64,000 nt of DNA from Oerskovia douganii (GCF_015142735.1 NZ_JACSPN010000004.1:107229-171228); one strand, 5' to 3'. Shown: positions 8,018 to 16,407, counted from the stretch's first letter. Notes: a model not told the origin generated them from the letters alone. Program-made: numbers and translations.

Positions 8018-8955
8018 GCGAGACCTTCCTCGGTGCGGATACCGGCGAACAGGTCGTCCTCCGGAAGCGTGGTGGGGACGCGCGACTCCGCGAGCTCGAA
8101 CTCCTCGATGGGCCACACGGCCACCTCGAGGTCGCGCGGGATCGCGAAGAAGAAGCCGTCCGGGTCGATCTGCGTCGCGTGCGCGATGAGCGCCGCGTCC
8201 CGCTGCGGGAAGTACTGCGCGACCTCGACCCGCGTCGTGACCTCGCGCTCGGGGATCTCGCGCGCCGCCCGGGACTCGACCCAGTCGCTGAACGGCGACT
8301 CGAGACCGGCGTCCACGACGGCCTCGTGGATCGTGCGGATGCGGTTCATCGAGAAGTCGTGGTTGTAGTACAGCTTGAGGGGCTCCCACGCGGGCGCCCC
8401 GCCCTCCACCCGGTAGCGCTCCGGGTCCCCCGCGGCATGGAACGCCTCGAACGCGACCTTGTGGCACATGATGTGGTCCGGGTGCGGGTAGCCGCCGCTC
8501 GGGTCGTACGTCGTGATGACGTGCGGGCGGAACTCACGGACCAGCTCGACGAGCGGCGCCGCGGCCTCCTCGAGCGGGACGAGCGCGAAGCAGCCCTCGG
8601 GCAGCGGGGGCAACGGGTCGCCCTCCGGCAGCCCGGAGTCCACGAAGCCCAGCCAGCGGTGACGCACACCGAGGGCCCGGGCCGCCGCCGCCATCTCCGC
8701 GCGACGCAGCTCGGCCATGCCCTCGGGTGTCCCGGGGACCTCACCGAAGCTCGGGTTGAGCACGTCACCGCGCTCGCCACCCGTGCAGCTCACGACGAGG
8801 ACCTCGACGCCCTCCGCGGCATAACGGGCGGACGTCGCGGCGCCCTTGCTCGACTCGTCGTCGGGGTGCGCGTGGACGGCCATGAGCCGCAGCGGTGCGC
8901 CGTCGACCGTCCCGGGCGCCGAAGCCGTGCTCGGGCGCGCCGTCGATTCGGTCAC
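8014..8955 (-). CDS. mca: mycothiol S-conjugate amidase
   Basis: Zinc amidase of the LmbE/PIG-L family, 313 residues, which cleaves mycothiol S-conjugates to GlcN-Ins and an N-acetylcysteine adduct that is exported. The zinc motif HAHPDDESSKG (His30, Asp33) and the later YPHPDHIMCHK are intact; length and the ESSKGA text favour Mca over MshB. GTG start at 8955 with GGAGG five bases upstream. Divergent from the DUF4307 gene, as in mycobacteria. This gene is direct evidence that the organism uses mycothiol. Confidence 0.93.
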   Translation of the reverse strand: MTESTARPSTASAPGTVDGAPLRLMAVHAHPDDESSKGAATSARYAAEGVEVLVVSCTGGERGDVLNPSFGEVPGTPEGMAELRRAEMAAAARALGVRHRWLGFVDSGLPEGDPLPPLPEGCFALVPLEEAAAPLVELVREFRPHVITTYDPSGGYPHPDHIMCHKVAFEAFHAAGDPERYRVEGGAPAWEPLKLYYNHDFSMNRIRTIHEAVVDAGLESPFSDWVESRAAREIPEREVTTRVEVAQYFPQRDAALIAHATQIDPDGFFFAIPRDLEVAVWPIEEFELAESRVPTTLPEDDLFAGIRTEEGLA

Positions 8956-8992
8956 AGGTCCTCCAGGGGGTACTCCGGTGCGAAGAAGTTCA

Positions 8993-9008
8993 GAGACAAT
9001 GATGTCTC
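8993..9008. promoter_or_regulatory. dyad between mca and the DUF4307 gene
   Basis: Perfect inverted repeat GAGACA-atga-TGTCTC in the divergent intergenic region, 38 bases upstream of the mca start codon. A good candidate operator for one or both genes. Confidence 0.45.
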
Positions 9009-9049
9009 ATGAGCAGGTAGTCCACCCAACCCCTGGACCTCGATTCACC

Positions 9050-9541
9050 ATGACGAACAGCACTCCCCCGCCGGGAACCTCCCCGCACACGGGCCCCGAC
9101 GCGCTCGACGAGCACGAGAACCCGATCGGGCTCGCCCCCCTGACGACCGGACCGCGGCCCCCCGCGGGCCGCTACGGCCCCGAGCCCACGGCCACCCGCC
9201 GACGGCTCGCGATCGCGGGCATCGTGGCCACCGCGGTCGTCGGGGTCGGGATCACGATCTGGATCGGGCTCGGACAGGCCTCGACCCCGGTGCGCTACGA
9301 CGACTTCGGCTTCAAGGTCGTCAGCTCCGAGCAGATCGACGTGACCTTCCAGGTCTCGATGGAACCCGGCACGCAGGCCGAGTGCACGATCGACGCGCTC
9401 GCCGAGAGCTACGCACAGGTCGGGACGGTCGACGTCGTCGTCGGGCCGAACGACCAGCTCGAGGGCCGCTACACCGTGAGCGTCGCGACCTCCGAGCTCG
9501 CCACGACCGGGATCGTCGAGAGCTGCCGCCCCCTGCCCTGA
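9050..9541 (+). CDS. DUF4307 membrane protein
   Basis: 163 residues. The N-terminus is Pro-rich and cytoplasmic, one helix follows (RRLAIAGIVATAVVGVGITIWIG), and then an extracytoplasmic domain of ~95 residues with two Cys (AECTIDAL and VESCRPLP) that may form a disulfide. This matches DUF4307, found divergent to mca and upstream of greA in Actinobacteria. Start uncertain: ATG 9050 lacks a clear ribosome binding site; ATG 8999/9002 would add 16-17 residues and would put the start inside the dyad. Confidence 0.8.
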   Translation: MTNSTPPPGTSPHTGPDALDEHENPIGLAPLTTGPRPPAGRYGPEPTATRRRLAIAGIVATAVVGVGITIWIGLGQASTPVRYDDFGFKVVSSEQIDVTFQVSMEPGTQAECTIDALAESYAQVGTVDVVVGPNDQLEGRYTVSVATSELATTGIVESCRPLP

Positions 9542-9862
9542 CAGGTCGGTGGAACCGCTGGCCCACGCTCCTCGCCGGGTGCGAGGATGGACGTGCGGGC
9601 GGCGGGGCACCCCGCAGCACGTCCCGCAGCACCGCAGGGGTGAGCATCGGTGTGATGCAGCGGACATTTGGTATCCTGAGGGATTCACGCTGCCCCAGAA
9701 GCATCAGGACCAGCGAAACCCGCCACGCGGCGTCGGCGACCAGCCGACGTCACCACCCCGGGCAGGCAGCGAGTCGCTCTCAACCGCACCCACTGCCTCA
9801 CCCTGTGCGGTCACGTCCACCGACGTCGACCGCCGGAACGCAAGGAAAGGAAGGAGCGAACC
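9542..9862 (+). promoter_or_regulatory. 321-bp gene-free leader of greA
   Basis: No convincing gene. A -10-like TATCCT stands at about 9671-9676 (in ATTTGGTATCCTGAGG), giving a long greA leader of about 180 bases. The short open frame across this gap has no family resemblance and unusual composition. Confidence 0.4.
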
Positions 9863-10345
9863 GTGACCGAGACCAGCGTCACCTGGCTGACCCAGGAGGC
9901 ACACGACAGGCTTCAGGCCGAGTTGGCTCACCTGTCCGGTGCCGGCCGCACCGACATCGCCGAGCGCATCGCAGCCGCCCGCGACGAGGGAGACCTCAAG
10001 GAGAACGGCGGCTACCACGCCGCCCGCGAGGAGCAGGCCAAGAACGAGGCCCGCATCCGCGAGCTGACCGCGAAGCTCCGCAACGTGCAGATCGGCACTC
10101 CTCCGGACGACGGCAAGGTCGAGCCGGGCATGCTCGTCACGGCCCTCGTGGCCGGCGAGGAGATGTCCTTCCTGCTCGGCTCGCGAGAGATCGCCGGCGG
10201 CACGGACATCCGCGTCTACTCCCCGACGTCGCCGCTCGGCGAGGCCATCAACGGCACCTCGATCGGTGACAAGGTCGCCTACGCGGCCCCCAACGGGAAC
10301 CAGATCGAGGTGGAGATCCTCGCCGCCAAGCCGTTCGAGGCGTGA
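9863..10345 (+). CDS. greA: transcription elongation factor GreA
   Basis: 160 residues. The N-terminal antiparallel coiled coil (residues ~1-75) carries the acidic tip RDEGDLKENGGYHAARE that reaches the RNA polymerase secondary channel and stimulates transcript cleavage; the C-terminal FKBP-like domain ends SPLGEAINGTSIGDKVAY. Length and motifs are normal. GTG start with AAGGAAGGAG upstream. A neighbour of mca/DUF4307 as in other Actinobacteria. Confidence 0.95.
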   Translation: MTETSVTWLTQEAHDRLQAELAHLSGAGRTDIAERIAAARDEGDLKENGGYHAAREEQAKNEARIRELTAKLRNVQIGTPPDDGKVEPGMLVTALVAGEEMSFLLGSREIAGGTDIRVYSPTSPLGEAINGTSIGDKVAYAAPNGNQIEVEILAAKPFEA

Positions 10346-10354
10346 TCCACCGCT

Positions 10355-10405
10355 GACGAGCCCCACCAGCCACCACCGACGGTGGCTTCCACCCCACGGC
10401 TCGTC
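10355..10405. terminator. greA terminator hairpin
   Basis: Outer arms GACGAGCC/GGCTCGTC (10355-10362, 10398-10405) enclose an inner stem AGCCACC/GGTGGCT (10368-10387), ten bases after the greA stop. No T-run. Confidence 0.65.
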
Positions 10406-10412
10406 CGCCAGG

Positions 10413-10462
10413 TGACGCACGCCGGCCCGGCAACCCCCGGGTGCCGGGGCCTGCGTGCGTCA
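10413..10462. terminator. second hairpin between greA and ilvA
   Basis: Near-perfect stem of about 20 bp, TGACGCACGC..CCGGCA with TGCCGG..GCGTGCGTCA, loop about 9-10 bases. It lies between convergent genes, so it can serve either strand. Confidence 0.6.
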
Positions 10463-10469
10463 TGACGAA

Positions 10470-10516
10470 GGAGCCGACCGGCGAGGGAGCCGGCCGACGA
10501 AGGAGCCGGCCGACGA
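10470..10516. repeat. three tandem copies of a 16-bp unit
   Basis: GGAGCCGGCCGACGA at 10486-10500 and 10502-10516 exactly, plus a diverged copy at 10470-10484; the period is 16 bp. It lies just beyond the ilvA stop. Confidence 0.7.
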
Positions 10517-10524
10517 GCCCGACC

Positions 10525-11745
10525 TCAGCCCGTCAGGACCCGGTACCCCGCGCCCCTCAGCCGCGCGACGAGGGCCTCGCAGTGCTCCTGCCCCTTGGTC
10601 TCGACCTGCATCCGCACCCAGGCCTCGCCGATCGCGAGGTGCACGTCCGTGCGGTCGTGGTCGATGTGCATGATCGAGCCGCCGACCCCCGCGATGACGT
10701 CGAGCATCTGCGCGAGCGCCCCGGGGCGGTCGTCGAGCAGGACCTGCATCTGCATGTACCGGCCCGCGGCAGCGAGCCCGTGCCGCAGCACGCGCAGCAG
10801 CACCAGCGGGTCGATGTTCCCGCCGGACAGGATCGCCACCACGGGCCCCTCCCACCCGGTCGGGTCGGCGAGCAGCGCCGCCACACCGGCGGCACCCGCC
10901 GGCTCGACGACGAGCTTGGCACGCTCGGTGATCATCAGGAGCGCCCGGGACAGCTCGTCCTCGGTCACGGTGCGCACCTCGGCGTCCAGCTCGGACACGA
11001 TCGAGAACGGCACGGGGCCCGGGGTGCCCACCGCGATGCCGTCGGCCATGGTCGAGCGGGCGAGCGACGTCGTCGGGAAACCTGCCGCGAGCGAGCCCGG
11101 GTACGCCGCGGCGCGCGCGGCCTGGACCCCCACGACCTTGACGTGCGGCGCGGCCTCGGCCATGGCCGCCGCGACGCCCGCGACCAGCCCGCCGCCGCCG
11201 AGCGGCATGACGACGGTGCGGACGTCGGGCACCTGCTCGAGGATCTCGAGCGCGAGCGTGCCCTGGCCCGCGACGACGTCCGGGTGGTCGAACGGGTGGA
11301 TGAAGACCGCCCCCGTGCGCTCGGCCTCGGCCTTCGCGGCGGCGAGCGTCTCGTCGACGTCGACACCGACGAGGCGCACCTCGGCCCCGTACTCGCGCGT
11401 CGCGGCGACCTTGGGCAGCGCGGCGTCGACCGGCATGTAGACCACGGCCTGGATGCCGAGCAGCCCGGCCGCGAACGCGACACCCTGGGCGTGGTTCCCG
11501 GCGCTCGCCGCGACGACGCCGCGCGCCTTCTCGTCGGGCGTGAGCCGGGCCATGCGGATGTACGCGCCGCGGATCTTGAAGGATCCGGCGCGCTGGAGGT
11601 TCTCGCACTTGAGGACCACGGGCACACCGGCGACCTGGCTGATCGCGCGGCTCGTCTGGACGGGGGTGCGGTACGCGACGCCGTCGAGCATGCGGGCGGC
11701 GTCGCGGATGCTGTCGAGCGTCACACCGGGCTGAGCACGGGTCAC
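10525..11745 (-). CDS. ilvA: threonine ammonia-lyase with ACT domain
   Basis: 406 residues. A PLP fold type II catalytic domain deaminates threonine to 2-oxobutyrate, the first step to isoleucine; the PLP Lys is Lys57 in AGSFKIRGAY and the phosphate loop is PLGGGGLVAG. The last ~80 residues (YMQMQVLLDDRPGALAQML..) form one ACT domain, as in the medium-length IlvA/TdcB class. GTG start at 11745 overlaps the stop of the upstream membrane protein (GTGA), so it is co-translated with it and with metB. Confidence 0.93.
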   Translation of the reverse strand: MTRAQPGVTLDSIRDAARMLDGVAYRTPVQTSRAISQVAGVPVVLKCENLQRAGSFKIRGAYIRMARLTPDEKARGVVAASAGNHAQGVAFAAGLLGIQAVVYMPVDAALPKVAATREYGAEVRLVGVDVDETLAAAKAEAERTGAVFIHPFDHPDVVAGQGTLALEILEQVPDVRTVVMPLGGGGLVAGVAAAMAEAAPHVKVVGVQAARAAAYPGSLAAGFPTTSLARSTMADGIAVGTPGPVPFSIVSELDAEVRTVTEDELSRALLMITERAKLVVEPAGAAGVAALLADPTGWEGPVVAILSGGNIDPLVLLRVLRHGLAAAGRYMQMQVLLDDRPGALAQMLDVIAGVGGSIMHIDHDRTDVHLAIGEAWVRMQVETKGQEHCEALVARLRGAGYRVLTG

Positions 11746-13133
11746 GCGTCGCCGCCGTCGCTCGTCGGAGCACCCGTCGAAGGGCCCGACGGCGTCGCTC
11801 GCCCGCGGCGCGCAGGCCTGCGACCGCGCGGGGTCTCGGGGGCGACCTCGTCGGTGCCGAAGTCCTCCTCGGCACGCCGCACCATGACCGGGAGCGCTGG
11901 TCTGCCGCGGATCACGAGGGTGTCGTCGGTCCCGAGGTCGGGGAACTTGTCGTGCCCGTTGAAGTACAGGATCACGGTGTTGATCGTCGCGGCGAGCGGC
12001 ACCGCGAACAGCGCACCGACGATGCCGGCCGCGAACCCACCGCCCGCGACCACGAGGAGCACCGCGACCGGGTGCAGCGAGACCGCGTGCCCCATGAGGA
12101 ACGGCTGGAGGGCGTGGCTCTCGATCTGCTGGACCGCGAGCACGATGCCCAGCATGATGAGCGCCGCGACCCACCCGTTCGCGACCAGGACCACGAGCAC
12201 CGCGACCGCGCCCGTGACGACGGCACCGATGATCGGGATGAACGAGCCCACGAACACGAGGATGCCCAGCGGGAGCGCGAGCGACGGCACGAAGAACGCC
12301 GCACCGATGCCGATGCCGACCGCGTCGACCAGCGCCACGAGGATCTGGGTGCGGGTGTAGGCCGACAGCGTGACGATGCCCCGACGCCCGGCCTGGTGGA
12401 TGGTGAAGCGGGAGCGCGCAGGGAACAGGCCGACGCACCACGACCAGATCGTCCGCCCGTCCAGCAGGAAGAAGAACGTGCAGAACAGCGCGATCACGGC
12501 GCCCGCGGCGACGTGCCCGACCGTCGTGGCGGCTCCCAGCGCCCCGGACACGATGGTGTCCTGGCTCGAGCTGATGACCCCCTCGAGCTCCTTGAGGTAC
12601 CCGTTGATCTGGTCCGTGCCGATCCCGAACGGCCCGGCCTCCAGCCAGTCCATGAACTCGTTGAACCCGTCGATCGCCTTCTCCCGGAGCTCCGAGATCC
12701 CGCTCACGATCGTGCTGCCCGCGACCGTCACGAGCCCACCCACCACCGCGAGCATGCCCAGCAGGGCGGTGATCGAGGCCAGCCCGCGCGAGAAGCGCAA
12801 GTGCTTCTGCAGGACGCGGCGCACCGGAGTCAGCAGGACCGTGAGGAGCAGCGCGATCGCGACCGGGACCACGATCACCTTGAAGAGCGTCGTGACGTAG
12901 AAGGCCGCCGTGACGAGCGCACCGATCAGGAGCAGCCGCCACGACCACGCGGCCGCGGTCTGGATCGACGGCGGGACCGCGTCGGCACCGTGCGGCCTGC
13001 CGTCCCGCATGCTCGTGCTGACCGCCGGCTGCCCCGGCCCCGGCGAGAGGGACGGTCCCGCGGTGGCGGGCGCCGTCGTCGGGCCCTGGGCGGTGGCCTC
13101 GGCGTCGCGCCCCTTGCGCGGTGCCGCGCTCAC
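11742..13133 (-). CDS. AI-2E transporter family (PF01594) membrane protein
   Basis: 463 residues. After ~55 disordered residues come two membrane helices, a periplasm-facing helical stretch (ISELREKAIDGFNEFMDWLE..), then 5-6 helices including GSFIPIIGAVVTGAVAVLVVL and QQIESHALQPFLMGHAVSLHP, the most conserved signature of the AI-2E/PerM family. A basic/acidic C-terminal tail of ~55 residues follows. Substrates of the family vary. Here the gene is sandwiched by GTGA overlaps between metB and ilvA, so an amino-acid or metabolite export role is possible but unproven. Confidence 0.88.
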   Translation of the reverse strand: MSAAPRKGRDAEATAQGPTTAPATAGPSLSPGPGQPAVSTSMRDGRPHGADAVPPSIQTAAAWSWRLLLIGALVTAAFYVTTLFKVIVVPVAIALLLTVLLTPVRRVLQKHLRFSRGLASITALLGMLAVVGGLVTVAGSTIVSGISELREKAIDGFNEFMDWLEAGPFGIGTDQINGYLKELEGVISSSQDTIVSGALGAATTVGHVAAGAVIALFCTFFFLLDGRTIWSWCVGLFPARSRFTIHQAGRRGIVTLSAYTRTQILVALVDAVGIGIGAAFFVPSLALPLGILVFVGSFIPIIGAVVTGAVAVLVVLVANGWVAALIMLGIVLAVQQIESHALQPFLMGHAVSLHPVAVLLVVAGGGFAAGIVGALFAVPLAATINTVILYFNGHDKFPDLGTDDTLVIRGRPALPVMVRRAEEDFGTDEVAPETPRGRRPARRGRATPSGPSTGAPTSDGGDA

Positions 13134-14359
13134 GCGAGCGCCCGCGTGAGGTCCGCGATCAGGTCCGCCGCGTCCTCGATGCCGACCGACAACCTCACGA
13201 GGTCGTCCGGGACCTCGAGCGCCGAGCCCGCGACCGACGCGTGCGTCATGCGCCCCGGGTGCTCGATCAACGACTCGACGCCGCCCAGCGACTCGGCGAG
13301 CGTGAACACCTGCGTGCGGGCGCAGACCGCGAGCGCCTTCTCCTCGCTCCCCGCCCGGAAGGACACCATGCCGCCGAACCCGCGCATCTGCCGCGTCGCG
13401 AGCTCGTGACCCGGGTGCGACGCGAGGCCCGGGTAGACGACCTGGGTCACCGCGGGGTGCGCCTCGAGGAACTCGGCGACCGCGGCCGCGTTGGCCGAGT
13501 GACGGTCCATGCGTACGGCGAGGGTCTTGAGGCCGCGCAGCGTGAGCCACGCGTCGAACGGCCCGGCGACCGCGCCCGACGAGTTCTGGTGGAACCCGAC
13601 GGCGTCGGCCAGGCCCCGCGTGCCCGCGGGCGAGAGGAGGTCGCCCGGGAGCTCGGCGCCGTCGGCCACGACGAGCGCTCCCCCGACGACGTCGCTGTGC
13701 CCGCCGATGTACTTGGTCGTCGAGTGCACGACGACGTCCGCGTCCAGCCCGAGGGGCTGCTGCAGGTAGGGCGTCGCGAACGTGTTGTCGACCACGAGGG
13801 TCGCGCCGTGCTCGTGCGCGATCTGCGCCAGGGCCGCGATGTCGCTGATGCCGAGCAGCGGGTTGGTGGGCGTCTCGACCCACAGGACCTTGGTGCGGCC
13901 CGGCTGGACCGCGGCCCGCACGGCGTCGAGGTCGGTGAGGTCCACGGCCGTGTGCTCGATCCCCCACGGACCGAAGACCCGGGCGACGAGGCGGTACGTG
14001 CCGCCGTAGGCGTCGTCGGGCACCAGGACGTGGTCTCCCGGGCGGAGCGTCGCACGCAGGAGCGTGTCCTCCGCCGCGAGGCCCGAGGCGAAGGCGAAGC
14101 CGCGCGCCTGCGCGGCCCCCGCCGGGGTCTCGACGGCGCCGAGCGCCTCCTCGAGCGCCGTGCGGGTCGGGTTCGCGGACCGGGAGTACTCGTACCCGCT
14201 GCGCAGACCGCCGACGCCGTCCTGCTTGTAGGTGGAGACCTGGTAGATCGGGGGCACCACGGCCCCCGTCGCTGCGTCCGGGTCCTGCCCCGCGTGGATG
14301 GCGCGGGTCGAGAAGCCGGAGGTCGACCAGTCGGGGTGGGGAGTGCTCGCGCTGCTCAT
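13130..14359 (-). CDS. metB: cystathionine gamma-synthase / gamma-lyase
   Basis: Cys/Met metabolism PLP enzyme of 409 residues. Motifs: SGYEYSRSANPTR, VLVPDDAYGGTY, VETPTNPLLGISD, DNTFATPYLQQP and the PLP Lys216 in VHSTTKYIGGHSD. It would make cystathionine from an acylated homoserine and cysteine; many actinobacterial homologues also have gamma-lyase activity, and with the cystathionine beta-synthase at 29.2-30.6 kb the cell could run transsulfuration in reverse. First gene of a three-gene operon. Confidence 0.92.
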   Translation of the reverse strand: MSSASTPHPDWSTSGFSTRAIHAGQDPDAATGAVVPPIYQVSTYKQDGVGGLRSGYEYSRSANPTRTALEEALGAVETPAGAAQARGFAFASGLAAEDTLLRATLRPGDHVLVPDDAYGGTYRLVARVFGPWGIEHTAVDLTDLDAVRAAVQPGRTKVLWVETPTNPLLGISDIAALAQIAHEHGATLVVDNTFATPYLQQPLGLDADVVVHSTTKYIGGHSDVVGGALVVADGAELPGDLLSPAGTRGLADAVGFHQNSSGAVAGPFDAWLTLRGLKTLAVRMDRHSANAAAVAEFLEAHPAVTQVVYPGLASHPGHELATRQMRGFGGMVSFRAGSEEKALAVCARTQVFTLAESLGGVESLIEHPGRMTHASVAGSALEVPDDLVRLSVGIEDAADLIADLTRALA

Positions 14360-14484
14360 CCTGTGAGCCTACGTGGCCGGGGGCCGCAGCTTCCTGCGGA
14401 ACACGACGGTTCTCGGAGAGCGGACGTGTGGGTTGTGCACGGACCGTGGGCGGAGGTGGGGACGGGTGCGGGTCGGGTCCGGTC

Positions 14485-14550
14485 GGGCGCGGGCCGGGCG
14501 CGGGCCGGGCGCGGGCCGGGCGCGGGCCGGGCGCGGGCCGGGCGCGGGGA
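14485..14550. repeat. five tandem copies of an 11-bp GC-rich unit
   Basis: GGGCGCGGGCC is repeated five times in register (14485-14539) and followed by a partial sixth copy. It lies in the divergent metB/msrA intergenic region, 55 bases before the msrA start. Copy number could vary by slippage. Confidence 0.9.
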
Positions 14551-14604
14551 ACAGGCACCGGCGGCAGGGTGTTGCCCAGGTGTCGGCTACAGGTGGAGGT
14601 AAAG

Positions 14605-15267
14605 ATGTTCGAGTCGTTGTTCGGGTCCTCGATGAAGACCCAGATGGTCGCACCCGAGAAGGCTCTCGCCGGACGGGACGAGCCCGTGCTGCCCGTGGCA
14701 CGCCCGCACACGGTCCTCGGGACCTCGATCACGGGACCGTGGCCCGAGGGCACGCGCGTGCTGTACCTCGCGATGGGCTGTTTCTGGGGCGCGGAGGAGA
14801 TCTTCTGGCAGGTGCCGGGAGTGGTCTCGACGGCCGTCGGCTACATGGGCGGCACCACGCCCAACCCCACGTACGAGGAGGTCTGCACCGCGCGCACGGG
14901 CCACACCGAGACCGCGCTCGTCGCGTACGACCCGACGGTCGTGACCGAGGAGGAGCTGCTCAAGATCTTCTGGGAGCGTCACGACCCCACGCAGGGCTAC
15001 CGGCAGGGCAACGACGTCGGCACCCAGTACCGTTCGGCGGTCTACTGGACGACGCCCGAGCAGGAGGCCGCGGTCCATGAGACCGAGGCCCGGTACCAGA
15101 AGGTGCTGACCGCGCGTGGGCTCGACCCCATCACGACCGAGGTCGCGCCCGCCGAGGGCCGCACGTTCTACTACGCCGAGGACTACCACCAGCAGTACCT
15201 GGACAAGAACCCCAACGGGTACCGCTGCCACGCGACGACGGGGATCCCGTTCCCCGACGCGGCGTGA
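14605..15267 (+). CDS. msrA: peptide methionine sulfoxide reductase MsrA
   Basis: 220 residues. The catalytic GCFWGAEE motif carries Cys59; YMGGTTPNPTYEEVCTARTGHTE and the C-terminal YHQQYLDKNPNGYRCH (likely resolving Cys) complete the family pattern. It repairs oxidised methionine in proteins using thioredoxin or a related reductant. The ~50-residue N-terminal extension beginning MFESLFGSS is normal for the long form. ATG 14605 has AGGTGGAGG upstream. Confidence 0.95.
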   Translation: MFESLFGSSMKTQMVAPEKALAGRDEPVLPVARPHTVLGTSITGPWPEGTRVLYLAMGCFWGAEEIFWQVPGVVSTAVGYMGGTTPNPTYEEVCTARTGHTETALVAYDPTVVTEEELLKIFWERHDPTQGYRQGNDVGTQYRSAVYWTTPEQEAAVHETEARYQKVLTARGLDPITTEVAPAEGRTFYYAEDYHQQYLDKNPNGYRCHATTGIPFPDAA

Positions 15268-15290
15268 CGCCCTGGTCGTCCCCCCGCTGA

Positions 15291-15352
15291 TGCCGAACCC
15301 GAGGTTCGTCTGGCACGTCCCCACGCCAGCCTGACGAACCTCGGGTTCGGCA
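15291..15352. terminator. msrA/chitinase terminator, member of a dispersed hairpin pair
   Basis: Perfect 20-bp arms beginning TGCCGAACCCGAGGTT, with an additional inner TGGC/GCCA stem, between convergent msrA and chitinase genes. The outer 16 bases of each arm recur in the hairpin at 57937-58000. Confidence 0.85.
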
Positions 15353-15374
15353 CCCCGCTCAGTCGCTCAGCAGG

Positions 15375-16319
15375 TCAGCAGGTCAGCCCCGACCCCGGCA
15401 CGACGCCCAGGATCGCCGTGATCTTCTGGTAACGGTCGACGCGGCTCTGGACCGACGCCGGGTTGCCGCCGTTGCACTCGAGCGCGCCGTTGAGCGAGTT
15501 GATCGTCTGGCCGAACCCGGCCCCGCCGACCATCGCCTCGTGCGACGTCATGACCCCGGGACCGTTCTGGGTGTTCCAGTACCAGAGCGCCGTCTGCCAG
15601 GCGATCGACGGGTCCTGCTCGACGAGCCACGGGTTGTTCAGCAGATCGATGCCGAGCGCGTCACCGGCCGCCTTGTAGTTGAAGTTCCAGCTGAACATGA
15701 TCGGGCCGCGGCCGTAGTAGGCGGTCTGGCCCGCCGGGCAGCCGAACGGCTGCGAGTAGTCGCACTTGATCCAGTAGTTCGCCTCGTTGATCTCCTTGAC
15801 GTACCGCAGCCCGACCGACTCGAAGTCGGCGTGCGTCAGGAACGCCGCCGCCTCCTGGGTCCGCGTCGTCTCGGTCCCCGTGTTGGCGAACCTCGGGTAC
15901 GCGGCCAGGGCGTCGACGAGCCCCTGGTACGTGTAGAACGCGTTGCGCTTCGGGAAGATCGCGTCGAACTCGGCCTCGCTGATCACGAAGTCGGACTCGC
16001 CGCCCTGACAGGCCCCCTTGTCGGCCCACGCCGTCGCGGCGCCCGGGTTCTCGCGCTGCGTCCACCACTTCGCGGTGAAGTTGCGGCCGTGGTGCGAGAC
16101 CGTGGCCCCGCCCTGGTACGCCGTGCTCTCGCTCCACGGCGCGGCGCACGGGTTCGCGGGCGCCGCGGTGGCGGTCACGGCCGTGAGCGGCGCAGCGGTC
16201 GGAGCGGTCGTCGCGGCCCCCGGTGCGGCGGCGGCCGTCGCGACGACCGCGCTCACGAGCCCGGCCGCCACGATCGCGGCTCCTCGGCGCATGCCGGAGA
16301 CAGTTCTCTTGCCAAACAT
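15375..16319 (-). CDS. secreted GH19 chitinase with CBM5/12
   Basis: 314 residues. Signal peptide (MFGKRTVSGMRRG, then a long hydrophobic Ala/Val stretch) and a Thr/Ala-rich linker; CBM5/12 at residues ~56-104 (PWSESTAYQGGATVSHHGR, KWWTQRENPG); GH19 catalytic domain ~108-314 with EAAAFLTHADFES (catalytic Glu) and YYGRGPIMFSWNFNY. It degrades chitin by inversion. Start choice: ATG 16319 after GGGGG; ATG four codons upstream is possible. No transport or regulator gene for chitin is adjacent. Confidence 0.93.
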   Translation of the reverse strand: MFGKRTVSGMRRGAAIVAAGLVSAVVATAAAAPGAATTAPTAAPLTAVTATAAPANPCAAPWSESTAYQGGATVSHHGRNFTAKWWTQRENPGAATAWADKGACQGGESDFVISEAEFDAIFPKRNAFYTYQGLVDALAAYPRFANTGTETTRTQEAAAFLTHADFESVGLRYVKEINEANYWIKCDYSQPFGCPAGQTAYYGRGPIMFSWNFNYKAAGDALGIDLLNNPWLVEQDPSIAWQTALWYWNTQNGPGVMTSHEAMVGGAGFGQTINSLNGALECNGGNPASVQSRVDRYQKITAILGVVPGSGLTC

Positions 16320-16378
16320 TCGAGCCCCCATTTGCTCTTCGCTGAACAATTCTTGTGAACGGCTGGCGCCGCGGTCAC

Positions 16379-16407
16379 AAGGTAGCGACGGTCACAATTG
16401 TCAGCAA
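16379..16407 (-). promoter_or_regulatory. putative chitinase promoter with dyad in the spacer
   Basis: Reading left: TTGCTG (16407-16402), 17-bp spacer, TACCTT (16384-16379). The spacer holds ACAATTGT, an 8-bp palindrome extended imperfectly to TGACAATTGTGA, a plausible operator. The chitinase start is 59 bases downstream. Confidence 0.5.

Noticed and set aside
6277-9012. Open frame of 911 codons on the + strand
   Set aside because: It crosses trhA, the nitrilase, and mca in other frames or on the other strand; all three are real genes with complete motifs.
9549-9866. 105-codon frame between the DUF4307 gene and greA
   Set aside because: No ribosome binding site, no family resemblance, and it covers the putative greA promoter.
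14485-14550. CRISPR-like array
   Set aside because: The unit is 11 bp with no spacers; it is a simple tandem repeat. I saw no CRISPR array or cas gene in the window.
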